From contig JAUCBJ010000315.1 in assembly GCA_032718475.1 (NCBI GenBank), positions 26,858-90,857 of the forward strand: a stretch of 64,000 nucleotides of DNA, read 5' to 3'. The position numbers and the translations under genes are program-made. Positions 1 through 10,317 of this stretch are shown here, piece by piece; position 1 is the stretch's first letter; every line of letters starts with the position of its first letter. This DNA comes from Nemertoderma westbladi (taxonomy: Eukaryota > Xenacoelomorpha > Nemertodermatida > Nemertodermatidae). The notes beneath the pieces are model-generated. The model was not told where the DNA came from and searched no databases. It worked only from the letters and a program-made list of their open reading frames with translations.

Positions 1-305
1 CTAATGTGTCTGCGGGGGTTCCGGTCTGCCGCCAAGAGACCGGTACGGGCAGCAGATGTCGCTGACACCTCCATCGTGTTAGCGAACGCCGACACAGAGC
101 CAGGCGCAGGCATGTTTATATAGATTACAGGCTGTTTGGTGGTGGTACAGTTTGCCTGTTTGTTGTTGTTTAAGTTTTTAAATTTCCCGCGTTTCTGTAA
201 TTACTGTTTTTAATTGTTTGTTATAGTGCCTATAATTGTGTTTGTATTTCTGAAGGTTTTTATTACTTTGTGAATAAATGAGGCTTGTAAAGTAAAAAAA
301 AAAAA
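1..305 (+). mobile_element. 3' end of a non-LTR retrotransposon (R2-group-like), poly(A)-ended
   Basis: An open frame enters the window at base 1 and stops at TAG 121-123. Its residues (LMCLRGFRSAAKRPV...) match the C-terminal tail of the fragment at 31411-31791 (LLCLRGCRSAKRRPV) and, more weakly, that of the full-length reverse transcriptase at 22062-25619 (TSLCLRGGRRPW). A 3' UTR follows, with AATAAA at 273-278 and a poly(A) run at 294-305 that passes directly into a CTGTAGTAGTA microsatellite. The body of the element lies outside the window, so completeness is unknown. Assignment to a restriction-like-endonuclease (RLE) lineage is inferred from the relative at 22-25.6 kb. Confidence 0.7.
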
Positions 306-452
306 CTGTAGTAGTACTGTATAGTACTGTAGTACAGTAGTACTGTAGTAGTACTGTAGTAGTCCTGTAGTACTGTAGTAGTACTGTAGTACTGTAATAG
401 TACTGTAGTAGTACTGTAGTAGTACTGTAGTAGTATTGTACTGTAGTACTGC
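306..452. repeat. TAGTACTG-type microsatellite, left copy
   Basis: Irregular tandem units of CTGTAGTAGTA and CTGTAGTACTGTAG. This is the reverse complement of the array at 31217-32100, and the flanking unique sequence (about 525-725 against 31020-31215) is also shared in inverse orientation, so the two arrays are homologous parts of the inverted duplication. The unit contains GTAC and is nearly self-complementary. Confidence 0.85.
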
Positions 453-724
453 AGTTTTTAAATGTGATGTTTCCTAAACGAAAGAAATATAAAAGAGGAA
501 TTAGCCCAAAAAAAACTGTAGTGCTACTTGTGATTCGCAGTTTCTGTTACTGGGATAAACTCAGTGTCCAAGGAGGATTGGCAGATCTTAGACAGTTTGT
601 TTAAGAAGTTCCACCTGTATGTTTCCTTTTCTCTACCATTAATTGAACATTTTGTAACCAAAGAGCAGAATGTATTTAGCCAGGAGTATGATATAAAAAG
701 ACTGCATTAATATCATTATCATAC

Positions 725-1112
725 ACGAAGTGGGGACTTCGCGCAGCACGAAGTTGGCAGAGCCTTAGCGAATTGACACTGTTAGGGGGTAGGTCAATTT
801 ATGCAAATAGTCACGTTGGCCCTCTAGCGGCAGACTGGAGAACTGCAGATGGATTCGCCTCCTTTGAAAGTCACAGCTAATGGTCTAATACATATCTGCC
901 AAGTTTCAGCTTAAACGGATTAAAAGCAAAGAAATGGGAGGGCATTTAATGTTTAGACATGTGGCCCTCTAGCGGGAGACCATTGCACTGATGGTGTCTG
1001 AAAGTCTCTCAAAAATCTCAACTTTTGCTCATATTGATACCTACAAATTTTCAACTTGGCAGCTTTAAATCCGACAAAGTTATTAGCATGTCAAAATCGT
1101 AACGACGACGAC

Positions 1113-1175
<63 letters not shown>

Positions 1176-1273
1176 AACGACGACGACGACGACGACAACT
1201 ATTTGCATAAATTGACCCACCCCCTAACAGTGTCAATTCGCTAAGGCTCCGCCAACTTCGTGGCTCGCCCCAC
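725..1273. mobile_element. MITE with long terminal inverted repeats (copy 1)
   Basis: Roughly 80-bp imperfect terminal inverted repeats: the left end reads GTGGGGACTTCGCGC...GAAGTTGGCAGAGCC, and the right end is its complement ending GGCTCGCCCCAC. The right arm of the NeuroD duplication lacks the insert and reads straight through at about 31014-31018, so it gives the empty site. The interior is shared with the element at 26966-28286. It has no coding capacity beyond a triplet repeat. The superfamily is unresolved because no clear target duplication is visible. Confidence 0.8.
1102..1197. repeat. (ACG/GAC)n triplet repeat
   Basis: About 30 near-perfect ACG units with three ACA interruptions, inside the MITE at 725-1273. 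Open frames across it encode poly-Asp or poly-Arg by chance. They are not considered genes. Confidence 0.9.
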
Positions 1274-1380
1274 AAACTAAACTAATTTATTTTTATCAAC
1301 TAAACTAACATTATTCACAAGAGATATAAAAAGTTAATAACATTACAATACAAATTATAAATAACTTGGTTAGAACTTTA

Positions 1381-2694
1381 TCAGCAGTTTAAATTATTAT
1401 TGTTTATTGTGAAGTTAGTAAAAGGATAGTTCTCTCTGTGTTTCTTTTTCCCTAAACCAGTTGGGTTTAAAACAATCCCGGAATCCGATGAATAACTCGT
1501 GATGGATCCCGAGTTCTCCGTTACATTGTGTATTAGAGAAGGGATCCAATCCGTTGTAGGGGCGCGTAGGAATATCTTCGATTCCACAAACTCCGCCAGG
1601 GGGGCGAATATGGAAATGAATTACATTGGTTAATAAACTCATGGTTGCCATAGTAATGCGTTGGGCTGTAGATTTTGTTTGGAAGAGTTTTAGATTTGCA
1701 GAAGCGAAGTTCCGGGAAGGTTGTATTGGGATCCAAGGATAGTTGCTTAGCAACAGCATGCATGGTGGGGATACTTAGGTCTGGAAAACGATAAATAATA
1801 ATTATTAACAAACAATAAAATAGCTCCAATTTAAAAATTCCTGTTCATAGAATATATAGAACTTATTGAACTGTGTAGAACTGATGTATGAATGGATGCT
1901 ACTGGCAAAGGTGGCAAAGGCACGATATTCTATCCAAAACATAATGTAAAGTCAATAGAACAGTTTCATTTTTGGGAGTAATCAGGTGTTATTTGCGTCG
2001 CGTTATCAGGTGTTATTTGCACCCCCCCCACCCCCCCCCCCCCCATTTGGAACCTTGGAACGCGAATTACCTTTAGTAAGATTCCTGGCGAATTCATCGA
2101 TTTCCGGCGCTCTTTCTCTCTTCAAAATTTCCGCCAAACTGTTGATATAGTTTTTAGCCAATCGGAGAGTTTCAATCTTTGACAACTTTACATCACCTAC
2201 GGGTGGCATTACGCCACGCAACCCATCCAACGCGCCGTTCAGACTGTGCATCCGGCCTCTTTCTCTCGCGTTCGCTTTCTTTCGTCGAAGTTTCACTTTC
2301 ACTAAACGAAGTTTTGTCAATCGCTTCTTTTTAGGGCCGCGCTTTTTTGGTTTCGTCGCGTCTGCGAAATGAAAATATTTAGAATCGGAAAGTTTAATTT
2401 TATTCGTATACAGTCTCTTACCACTGTTCAATACTGTTATTATCGTCTCCTCTATAAATTCAAAATGGTTTCGCAAACTCTTTACATTGCTAATTTATTG
2501 GAGGTTATCGAGAGCAAAGCAAAAAAAAAGCCACCAGAGTTGAACGTTTTAGAAAGAATATAATTTCAACCACTTAAATTATTACCTGGAATTTCCTCTT
2601 TAAACATGTCATCGTTGCTATCCAGGGCTTTGATTTCTTCTAATTCATCTGCTGATAAGAGACTAAATAAATCCATGCCTTCGTAACTCGACAT
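1381..2694 (-). pseudogene. NeuroD-like: NeuroD-like bHLH gene, left copy, frameshifted in exon 3
   Basis: Exons on the minus strand: exon 1 2694-2586 (ATG at 2694), exon 2 2361-2071, exon 3 from 1780. All junctions are GT-AG and match the intact copy at 29355-30907. Exon 2 encodes the basic region and bHLH ([18 protein letters not shown], then [17 protein letters not shown]), indistinguishable by eye from the other copy. In exon 3 a C-run has six Cs where the other copy has five (near 1599-1604). This shifts the frame after FPYSPP and ends translation at 1533, giving about 215 aa with roughly 20 foreign residues. An 8-bp difference further on (near 1436) alters the old tail again. The DNA-binding domain is intact, so a truncated but functional factor is possible, as is a homopolymer sequencing error. 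Confidence 0.7.
2022..2044. repeat. Poly(C) tract in intron 2 of the left NeuroD copy
   Basis: C8-A-C14, next to CGACGCAAATAACACCTGAT. That is the terminal motif of the small MITE family at 54785-55030. The right copy has the same junction at 30002-30016 with a G run on the plus strand. Confidence 0.8.
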
Positions 2695-3146
2695 TCTCTC
2701 TTTTTGGTTTTACTTATAATTTAAAATAATGTTGTTTATTTTATTAAAAGTATTTATTTTTTATAACAAGTATCTCTTCAATAAATAATCTTTTTGTTAC
2801 AGTTTATATAAAATTATATTTTTAAAGCCAAAATGAAAGTTTAAAATGTTTTTTAAGTTTTGTTACTTCGGCATTTTTAACCCATTACAAATTGGAGGCA
2901 CATCATTGGTTACATTTCTGTAAGCTTTCACATTGCGAAGCCGCTATTGGATGAATTTGGAAACTATTTATCAAGTAATGTTTAGGAGGGCCGGTAGGCC
3001 TACTTAATCAAACATTATATAGCAAACTAATTGCACAGACCGCTAAATAGCGATGGGATGGATGAGTTGGAATTTGAACCGAAATTTCGCGATAGAGTGA
3101 GAGGTACCGGGTGGGGTGTAAGCCGTTCATTGGCCTTTCCGAAGGA

Positions 3147-3345
3147 GACGGAGTGAAGTTAAACCAAGGGAGCAGTAATATAGAGAATATGGGTTACTTT
3201 AAATTAAGTTTTTAATAATTATTGTATTTTTTTATTTGTATATATATTTTATTCATTGGAACGCCGGGTGCTATGCTCAGGTATTTTTACAACTAATAAC
3301 TTGTTATGTCATTATATATAGGGGGGGGGGGGGGGGGGGGGTTAT
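3147..3345. repeat. Insert with G21 run, absent from the right arm
   Basis: About 200 bp of AT-rich sequence ending in a G21 tract at 3321-3341. It interrupts homology with 28870-28930 on the right arm, so it is an insertion here or a deletion there. No terminal repeats are obvious. Confidence 0.5.
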
Positions 3346-3453
3346 AAAGGAATCTACGTACTGTTCTATATTTTTAATTTATTTTAGCCTATAGTTTAGT
3401 TCAAAATGCCCCCTTTTTTAGAAAACGCGGCCACTTTAAGTCTATCCATTATA

Positions 3454-3875
3454 ACGAACCTGCCTGCCTATTAATAGGCCAGGGTAGTTTTTGTCAAGAG
3501 TTGAGCCGTTCAAAAACACGATGAGGTTACCTGGTTATGTGTGTATGTGTGTATAACCATCCAATATCTCAAAAACTCAAGCAGTACGCAAAAATTTTAA
3601 TAACAAACTCGAAGAGCTATTTATCTGGTGGGGTAATACATTATACAAAATAACAGTTGATATTTGATTACTGTCTGGGTTAGAGTGAGATAGTAATAAA
3701 TTTGGCAAGTAATATACTTCTCTGCAGTTTGAGCTATCCATTCAATAAATGGTAGTAGCTTACGAGGCCCTCATGAGTACCAGCAGCTGGTGTTTCTATC
3801 GTTGAATAGATGGCAATTTTCGTGTTTTCATTTTCACTCACTCAGGGTACTGGTTTGAGGGGCAGGTTCGTTTAA
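3454..3875. mobile_element. Putative MITE with ACGAACCTGCC ends
   Basis: Homology to the right arm stops at about 3440 and resumes at about 3905. The interrupting segment begins ACGAACCTGCC and ends with the complement, GGCAGGTTCGT. It contains short repeats and no open frame of note. The superfamily is unknown. Confidence 0.55.
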
Positions 3876-3899
3876 AGCCAGCTTGCTGGCTTTTTAGTA

Positions 3900-4217
3900 A
3901 GCATCAGGGCATTCGGTTTATATCATGCGTTACCACCATTCAGATAAAATACCTTCACTACTGTTGTACAGGTATACATGTAGTATGGTAGATGCCTATA
4001 TATTCTTCAGCATACAGTGATGACTATCGTATATGTAAGGTGTAACAGTGTGTGACAATGGTTAGTGTAGTGTAGCACAAAGCACAATCAGTGTCTCGGC
4101 CTGTTACACTTCAGTTCATCTGCTATTCAACCATCAATTGAAACCTCTTATAATTTAATTCATTTACTTTGAATTTGCCATCAGGCGAAGTATAATTTAC
4201 ATTTTCTGCAGGTACCA
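3900..4217 (-). repeat. Terminal module D of an unclassified repeat
   Basis: About 310 bp shared with 28500-28790 and 55067-55390 (plus orientation there), beginning CCTGCAGAAAATGTG and ending near CCCTGAT. A stub also follows the module at 21885. It flanks both NeuroD copies, so it was present before the NeuroD duplication. Confidence 0.7.
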
Positions 4218-5010
4218 TTAACCCTATTAAACCCGGTGGGGGGGTAAATATGACACCCTCCCCCCCCCCCCCCCGTGGTTTTTTTGTTATAACTCTGAAA
4301 CAAACGTACTGTAGTTGGGAATCTGAAATTTTAATACTTTTCCTAAAAATCTATTGCCTTCCTAATAGTGAAAACCGTATTCAAAAATATTGGGAACTTT
4401 TCGAGCTATAGCACCATTTTTTAACCCTACTTTTGGCGCTTTTTTTGAGACGTTTTTTGAAAATTACATTTCATTAAATATGATTTGTAACATCTCTATT
4501 TTTGATTTACACCGGTTTTTTTGGTGTTTACAATTAGATGGAATTCATATAAATTAAATTAGAAATGTAAAACTTGTTTTTTTAGGCGGGTGCCAAATTT
4601 TGGTGCCAGCACCAAATTTTGAAATACTGTATGTCAATTTTGAAAATTAATTGTTTGAATCTGTTTTTTGGGCAATAGGGGTTTTTTGGGGTTCTGATTT
4701 CGATAGAATATATACGTGTAGCACCAGGCGTATCAAACTTGTTTTTTTCGGTGCTGTGTACAAAATTTGGTGCCAGCACGAAATTTTGAAAATCTATTCA
4801 AAACTTCAATTGCTTGTGACAACTTATTTCCCGCGTTTTAGAGGTTTATGGCGGTTCTAAATTCAATGTAATAAATAATTATCTTACTAGACTTCTCATA
4901 CTTGTATTTTTCGGATGTGGGTGCAAATTTTTGTGCTAGCACCAAATTTTGAAAACCATCAAATACATCAAGAGATTGTGTCACCTTGTTTCTGTGTGTG
5001 TTATACACAC

Positions 5011-5186
5011 ATGGCAGCCCATGACATTCTTGAGACGCATCTTAAAGGCAACTGGCCTTGAAGATGCGGATGATCTAGCAAATATATCATGGGTGATAGG
5101 GAGTTGTGGCGGCGCAATTTTGTCGACAAGCCGGCACAGCAATCTCAATAATGCAGCTGCAATTCAGCATGCCGATCCTAGTAGTA
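5011..5186 (+). mobile_element. RTE-like retrotransposon 3'-end fragment
   Basis: About 175 bp matching 26660-26828, encoding the end of the same protein (PMTFLRRILKATGLEDADDLAN) and finishing GCCGATCCTAGTAGTA. It interrupts a segment that is continuous in the inner TTAA element (around 6915-6930), so it is an inserted, strongly 5'-truncated copy. Confidence 0.8.
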
Positions 5187-6162
5187 TACGGGTTTGTGAG
5201 GGTTCTGAATTCAATGGAATAAGTAAAAATTACATACGAGTTATCTAACTTGTATTTTTCGTCGGTGGGTGAAAATTGCTGTTCCAGCACCAAATTTTTT
5301 AAAATAAGCAAATTGATCAGTAGATAGTATCATCTTGTTTCTTGCCTTATACGGGTTTATGAGGGTCCTGAATCCGATGGAATCAAGAAAAACAGCACTA
5401 GACATCTCAAACTTGTACTTTTTGATGATGGGTACGAAATTTGGCAATATTGCATCGAAAATTGCGTGTAGCAATAAACTGGCAAATTTGAAATGTATTT
5501 CATTAGAATCAGCGCCCCAGAAAACCTAGAAATGTAAATTTATAGCATCGTATAAGTTAATTGTTAGCAAAGTTTTCAATCCTGAAGCCAACAATAGGTC
5601 AGATCATGTGCCAGTTGGTTCAATATTCAATGTACACTTGGCACAACAAGATGTGGAGCATAGCAATACAGATAGAAATTGGGCAATGTTCAGGAAGCCC
5701 ACATTCATATTTGTGAAGGATTCCCTAGGAGAATTATAGAATTATCGGGATGAAATCCGGGAAAGTGTAATAATTCATGGAAAACAGACCCATCTTCAGA
5801 CTGTGGACAGTGTGGGCATTGAATCGAGTGCTAAATTCATTGTGACAACGCTATATCAGGCAGCAAGAAACAATATTCCGCATGTATACCAAAGGCGACA
5901 CAAAGGAATGAACAATCAATTTACAAGAAAAACACAATGTCAGCAAACGTCGGACAGAGAGAAAATGACATTGGTAAACCCTGTGCAGGATAAGGATGGG
6001 AGGAATGTTTAAGTAAGTGTGGAAGCACGGAGCGGATGTGACCCAATTACAAAGTTACAGAATAGGAGGGCCAAAAATCAAGCTGAGAACCAAGCATACT
6101 GGCAACATGTGAGGGACCTCGCAAAGAACTGCCGAACTAACAGGACAAAGTTCTGGCGCACC

Positions 6163-7735
6163 TTAACCCTATTAAACCCGGGGGGGGGGGTCAATATGAC
6201 CCCCCCCCGTGGTTTTTTTATTATAATTCTGAAACAAACGCAGTTGGGAATCGGAAATTTTATGACTTTTCCTAAAAATCTATTGTCTTCCTAGTAGTGA
6301 AAACTGTTTTCAAAAATATTGAGTAGTTTTCGAGTTATAGCACCATTTTTTAACCCTACTTTTGGCACTTTTTTTGAGACGTTTTTTGAAAATTACATTT
6401 CATTAAATATTAATTGTAACATCTCTATTTTTGATTTACACCGGTTTTTTGGTGTTAGTAATTGGATGGAATTCATGTAAATTGATTTAGAAATTTCAAA
6501 CTTGTTTTTTTCGGCGGGTGCCAAATTTTGGTACCAGCACCAAATTTTGAAATATGTCAATTTTGTAAATTGATTGTTTGAAACTTGTTTTTACGCAATT
6601 GGGGTTTTTTGGGGTTCTGGTTTCGATGAAATATATACGAGTTGCACCAAGCGTATCAAACTTGTATTTTTCGGTGCTGTGTGCAAATTTTGGTGCTAGC
6701 ACGAAATTTTGAAAATCCATTCAATAGATAAAATTGTTTGTGACAATTTATTTCTTGCATTTTAGAGGTTTATGGCTGTTCTGAATTCAATGGAATATAT
6801 AATTATCGAACTAGACATCTCAACCTTGTATTTTTTGGAAGTGGGTGCAAAATGTGGTGCTAGCACCAAATTTTGAAAACCATCAAATATATCAATTGAT
6901 TGTGTCATCTTGTTTCTTGCGTTATACGGGTTTGTTAGGGTTTTGAATTCAATGGAAGCAGTAAAAATTTCATAAGAGTTTTCAAACTTGTATTTTTCGC
7001 CGGTGGGTGACAATTGTTGTGCCAGCACCAAATTTTGGAAAATGAGTAAATTGATCAGTAGATAGTATCATCTTGTTTCTTGCGTTATACGGGTTTATGA
7101 GGGCCCTGAATCCGATGGAATCAATAAAAACAGCACTGGACATCGCAAACTTGTACTTTTTGGTGATGGGTACGAAATTTTGGTGCTAGCACCAAAATTT
7201 GCCAAATTACGCCGAAAAATACAAGTAGCAATGATCTGCATATTTGAAATGTATTCCATTAGAATCAGCGCCCTAGAAAACCTGAAAATGTAAATTTATA
7301 GCATCGTATAAGTGAATTAAAAATTTTGTGTTCTAACTGAAAAGTGCTAGTTACTTGTTTTTTTCATTTTTTCCTACGCATAGATGACTAAACAGCCATT
7401 TATGGTAATCATATCATTTTTAAATATTTTCCAATGTATTTCGCGCCCCTGAAAACCTGTATTGAAAAACAATTAGCAGAAAAAAGTAACTTTCAAATTT
7501 TGTGAAAATTGTGCCCTACTTGTAATTTTGGTGCTGCAATATTACCACCCCAGTAAATTTTTTCGAAATTTTTTTTTTTCGGTCGGATCCAGACTAGTGA
7601 TACATACGTACACACAAAAAAATCAGACGTTTTCGTTAATATTTGTAGATTTTAGAGGGAAGTGTCAATATGACCCCCCCCCCCCCCCCCCCGGTATTTG
7701 TACAGCATTTTATAGCCCGGTACTAATAGGGTTAA
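6163..7735 (+). mobile_element. Inner piggyBac-like TTAA element
   Basis: 1573 bp including TTAA at 6163-6166 and 7732-7735. It starts CCCTATTAAACCCGG and ends CCGGTACTAATAGGG. Near both ends lies a palindromic G-run/TCAATATGA/C-run block (about 6181-6207 and 7658-7692). It interrupts the retrotransposon reading segment between about 6160 and 7740. It is noncoding, with a five-unit internal array listed separately. Confidence 0.85.
6490..7203. repeat. Five ~163-bp tandem units, each centred on a palindrome
   Basis: Units begin with AACTTGTATTTTTCGG-like sequence at about 6499, 6659, 6822, 6986 and 7149. Each contains a version of AAATTTTGGTGC followed by its complement. At 7175-7200 it is a perfect 26-bp palindrome. 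The outer element carries the same array at about 4567-5460. Confidence 0.85.
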
Positions 7736-8893
7736 AGGGAGAAAATACGGTTGAAATGACAGATGTACATAAAGACCAACTTTTCATGGATTATAAAGAA
7801 AGGTTTAGAGTTCTGACAGATAAGACCAACTGGGAGCCCAGAAATAGACACCGCTTATCTGAGCCCATGACGGAGGCAGCAAATGTATCAGCAGCAATTC
7901 GATCCTTAAATTTAGGAAAATCATCAGATTATCATGCGCTGAAGGCGGAACACCTCCTCCATGGTCAGTATGATGAATTACATGGATTCTTAACAGACAT
8001 GTACAACAACATAATGACTATTAGTTTCTTCCCACAGTACCTATGTACAAGCCTTCTATTACCCTTGCTGAAAAGTGAAGATCGTGATATACACAAGACG
8101 AGTAGCTATCGCGTCGCTATGGAGTATTAATCGACCATGCGTTCTAATTAGTCCTAATAAGTAATAATTCTTATTAATTAACGCAATACTTAAGTGCAGA
8201 GTTGGTATTAAGATAAGGTGTTATATTAGGTATTATACGTACATATTGTTTAATGTGTCTCCCTATGATTTTAGTGCAACTGCACTACACTACATATATC
8301 TACTTAACGCAAGGCTTAATTAGTACCGGTATATATTTTTATTGTGCAATATTGTATTGTGTTTCCAGTTGATTTTAGTGCAAATGCGAATTATATTATT
8401 TTAACTTGTGAATTTTTATTATTATAGCCACCGGAGCGTAAGCCTGATGATAAAATGAATGATGAAATGAAATGAAAATTAATTAAAAATTTGTGTTCAA
8501 AGCGAAAAGTGCTGGTTACTTGTTTTTTTTCATTTTTTGCCTACGTAGAGGACTAAAACAGCTACATATAGTTAGTAGATCAATTTTAAATATTTTCAAT
8601 GGATTTTGCGCTCCAGAAAACCTGTATTGAAAAACAATTTGCCGAAAATTGTAACTTTCAAAATTTATGAAAATTGTTAGCTACTTGTAATTTTGGTGCT
8701 GCCAAATAGCCACCTCGGTACATTTTTTCGAAATTTTTTTTTCGGTCGGATTCGGACTAGTGAAATCTACGTACCAACAAAAATCAGACGTTTTCTTTAA
8801 TATTTGTAGATTTTAAAGAGGGGGGGGGGGGGGCAATATGACCCCCCTCCGGTATTTGTACAAAATTTTATAGCCCGGTACTAATAGGTTTAA

Positions 8894-10310
8894 GAAAGAA
8901 AAAGGGCCCGCCTTTGTTGAAATTCAAGCAAGGACTACTACAGTATTATTTTTAACAACTGTTTTCATATTTTTTTGTTTGGAATTTAAACCAAATACAC
9001 GTTGGTTAAATCTTTACAATTTATATTCAGTCTCTAACGCGTAAACCATATTATAATTAAGCAATCACCTCATTAAATACCTCCATACAGGCCTCACACA
9101 GTGTCCACAACAACTTCACACGATACTGAAAGTAAATATGTAAATGAATTTACATACTAGAATTAGCAGGAGTAGCTAACTTTGGAATTAACTTAGTCTG
9201 ATTGTGCCGACGGTCTGCCTACCCTCAGGATGTTGTTATAACTGACAGTAATGTAATCAAAGAACTCCACCACCACTAAATAGCTTCGGTTGCTAAACTA
9301 ATTTACTACAAGGCGTAGCTTCTGTAAGATGCTTTGCTACCGGTTGGGCATGTATTTTTACTGATTTTTGAATTTTGCATATTTGTAACTCTCTAACTCG
9401 GCTTATAATGAAGCCTCATGATCTGCCTGTATTATAATAATTCATCAATATTTCCTAATAATAACACAGGTAGTGGATTATCTGCCAAAGTAATCTTGAT
9501 AACATTGCAATGGTTTATGATAGAAAAATTGGCTTATATATTTGGGGGGGATTTACATATCATTATTATCGGTATTTTTGGTGAATAAGTGGTTTCACAT
9601 TACTCTAACATTTATTACAAGGTATATTTATTTATTTTTTATAACTGCAACACGACAATTTTATGGTCAGCCACGTAAATCCACTTCCTCTCATTCCTCA
9701 ACACAGAGCTGTGGATTTTAACAAAATGTTTGCGGAATGCCAATTTCAGACCATCATGTTTCCTCTCAACAGCGATTATAGCTAGATCATGAAGGTTAAT
9801 CTTATTTCTAATCTTTAATCCGCAAACTTCTTATTGGTCCAATCAAGCGAATTTATGAATTTATTGCCCTATCGCTGGTAAGACGTGACTGCAGGCAGGG
9901 TAACGCTGTTCCAATATTATCAATACAATTCGGAATCATTTTTATGTTCCGGAACCTAACTCTCTACCATTCATTAAAAGTCGCATCCACGCCATCCATT
10001 TTTATCTTGATAACGATAGCTAACATCCATCGGATAATACTAGCGCTGTATTTGGCTACCATACGTCAGATGAGGCCACCAGTCCCTCCTCTTCATAATT
10101 GGTAAGACCCATCTGTTATTACTAAGGCCCTTCTTGTTGTAGCTAAGAGTGAGCCTACAATGATATGGAGTTATGTCGCTAAACTTAGGCCTAATGTTAC
10201 GGTATTCTGTTGTCGGTACATTAGCGAGGTTTACGCTTCAATTGCTCTCTTATCTTCGGATTACCAATGTTTCTATTTGGGGATTCTCTCATTACTGTCT
10301 CTCTCAAAAA
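8894..10310 (-). repeat. Unclassified repeat, modules B and C (minus orientation)
   Basis: 8894-9560 is the reverse complement of about 54200-54783 and 55031-55062. 9565-10310 is the reverse complement of 20580-21870 and of 52330-53300. No coding potential was recognised. With module D at 3900-4217 it forms one composite repeat in the order B-C-D, interrupted here by the nested TTAA element. Confidence 0.7.
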
Positions 10311-10317
10311 TGAGCAA

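Larger units (their letters stand above)
470..4205 (-). repeat. Left arm of inverted duplication carrying NeuroD
   Basis: Read on the minus strand, this segment matches 28500-31220 in order: repeat end (4205-3900), upstream flank, NeuroD exons 1-3, and 3' flank down to the microsatellite. It differs from the right arm by insertions at about 3147-3345 (ending in a G21 run), 3454-3875 and 725-1273. Much of intron 2 also differs. The arms are about 24 kb apart. Confidence 0.85.
5563..8478 (+). pseudogene. Decayed non-LTR retrotransposon (endonuclease to RT), interrupted
   Basis: Translated pieces on the plus strand run from an endonuclease-end motif (NRSDHVPVGSIF at about 5603) through a linker (5803-6160) to the RT N-terminus at 7740-8130. 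That last piece has the pattern AIRSLNLGKSSDYHALKAEHLL and ends near SSYRVAMEY. An inner TTAA element (6163-7735) splits it. After 8130 the RT core is missing. A noncoding tail follows and ends in ATGA-rich repeats at 8450-8478. A TTAATT direct repeat (5557-5562 and 8479-8484) fits a target duplication. The family is APE-type, RTE/CR1-like, without finer resolution. Stops and internal deletion make it inactive. Confidence 0.75.
4218..8893 (+). mobile_element. Outer piggyBac-like TTAA element, interrupted
   Basis: Starts TTAA (4218-4221) then CCCTATTAAACCCGG and ends CCCGGTACTAATAGG(T)TTAA (8890-8893). The matching CCCTATTA ends and TTAA duplication are the signature of piggyBac-type transposition. 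The uninterrupted site exists at 55063-55066, where the same flanks (CTTTTTCTTTC and TGGTACCTGCAG) are joined by a single TTAA. Without its own inserts (5011-5186 and 5563-8478) the element is about 1.6 kb, close to the inner copy at 6163-7735. No transposase is encoded. Confidence 0.85.

Noticed and set aside
306-452. CRISPR-like direct repeats
   Set aside because: Irregular microsatellite without constant-length spacers, in a eukaryotic context.
1051-1275. Open frames encoding poly-Arg or poly-Asp
   Set aside because: Produced by the ACG triplet repeat inside a MITE; no coding evidence outside the repeat.
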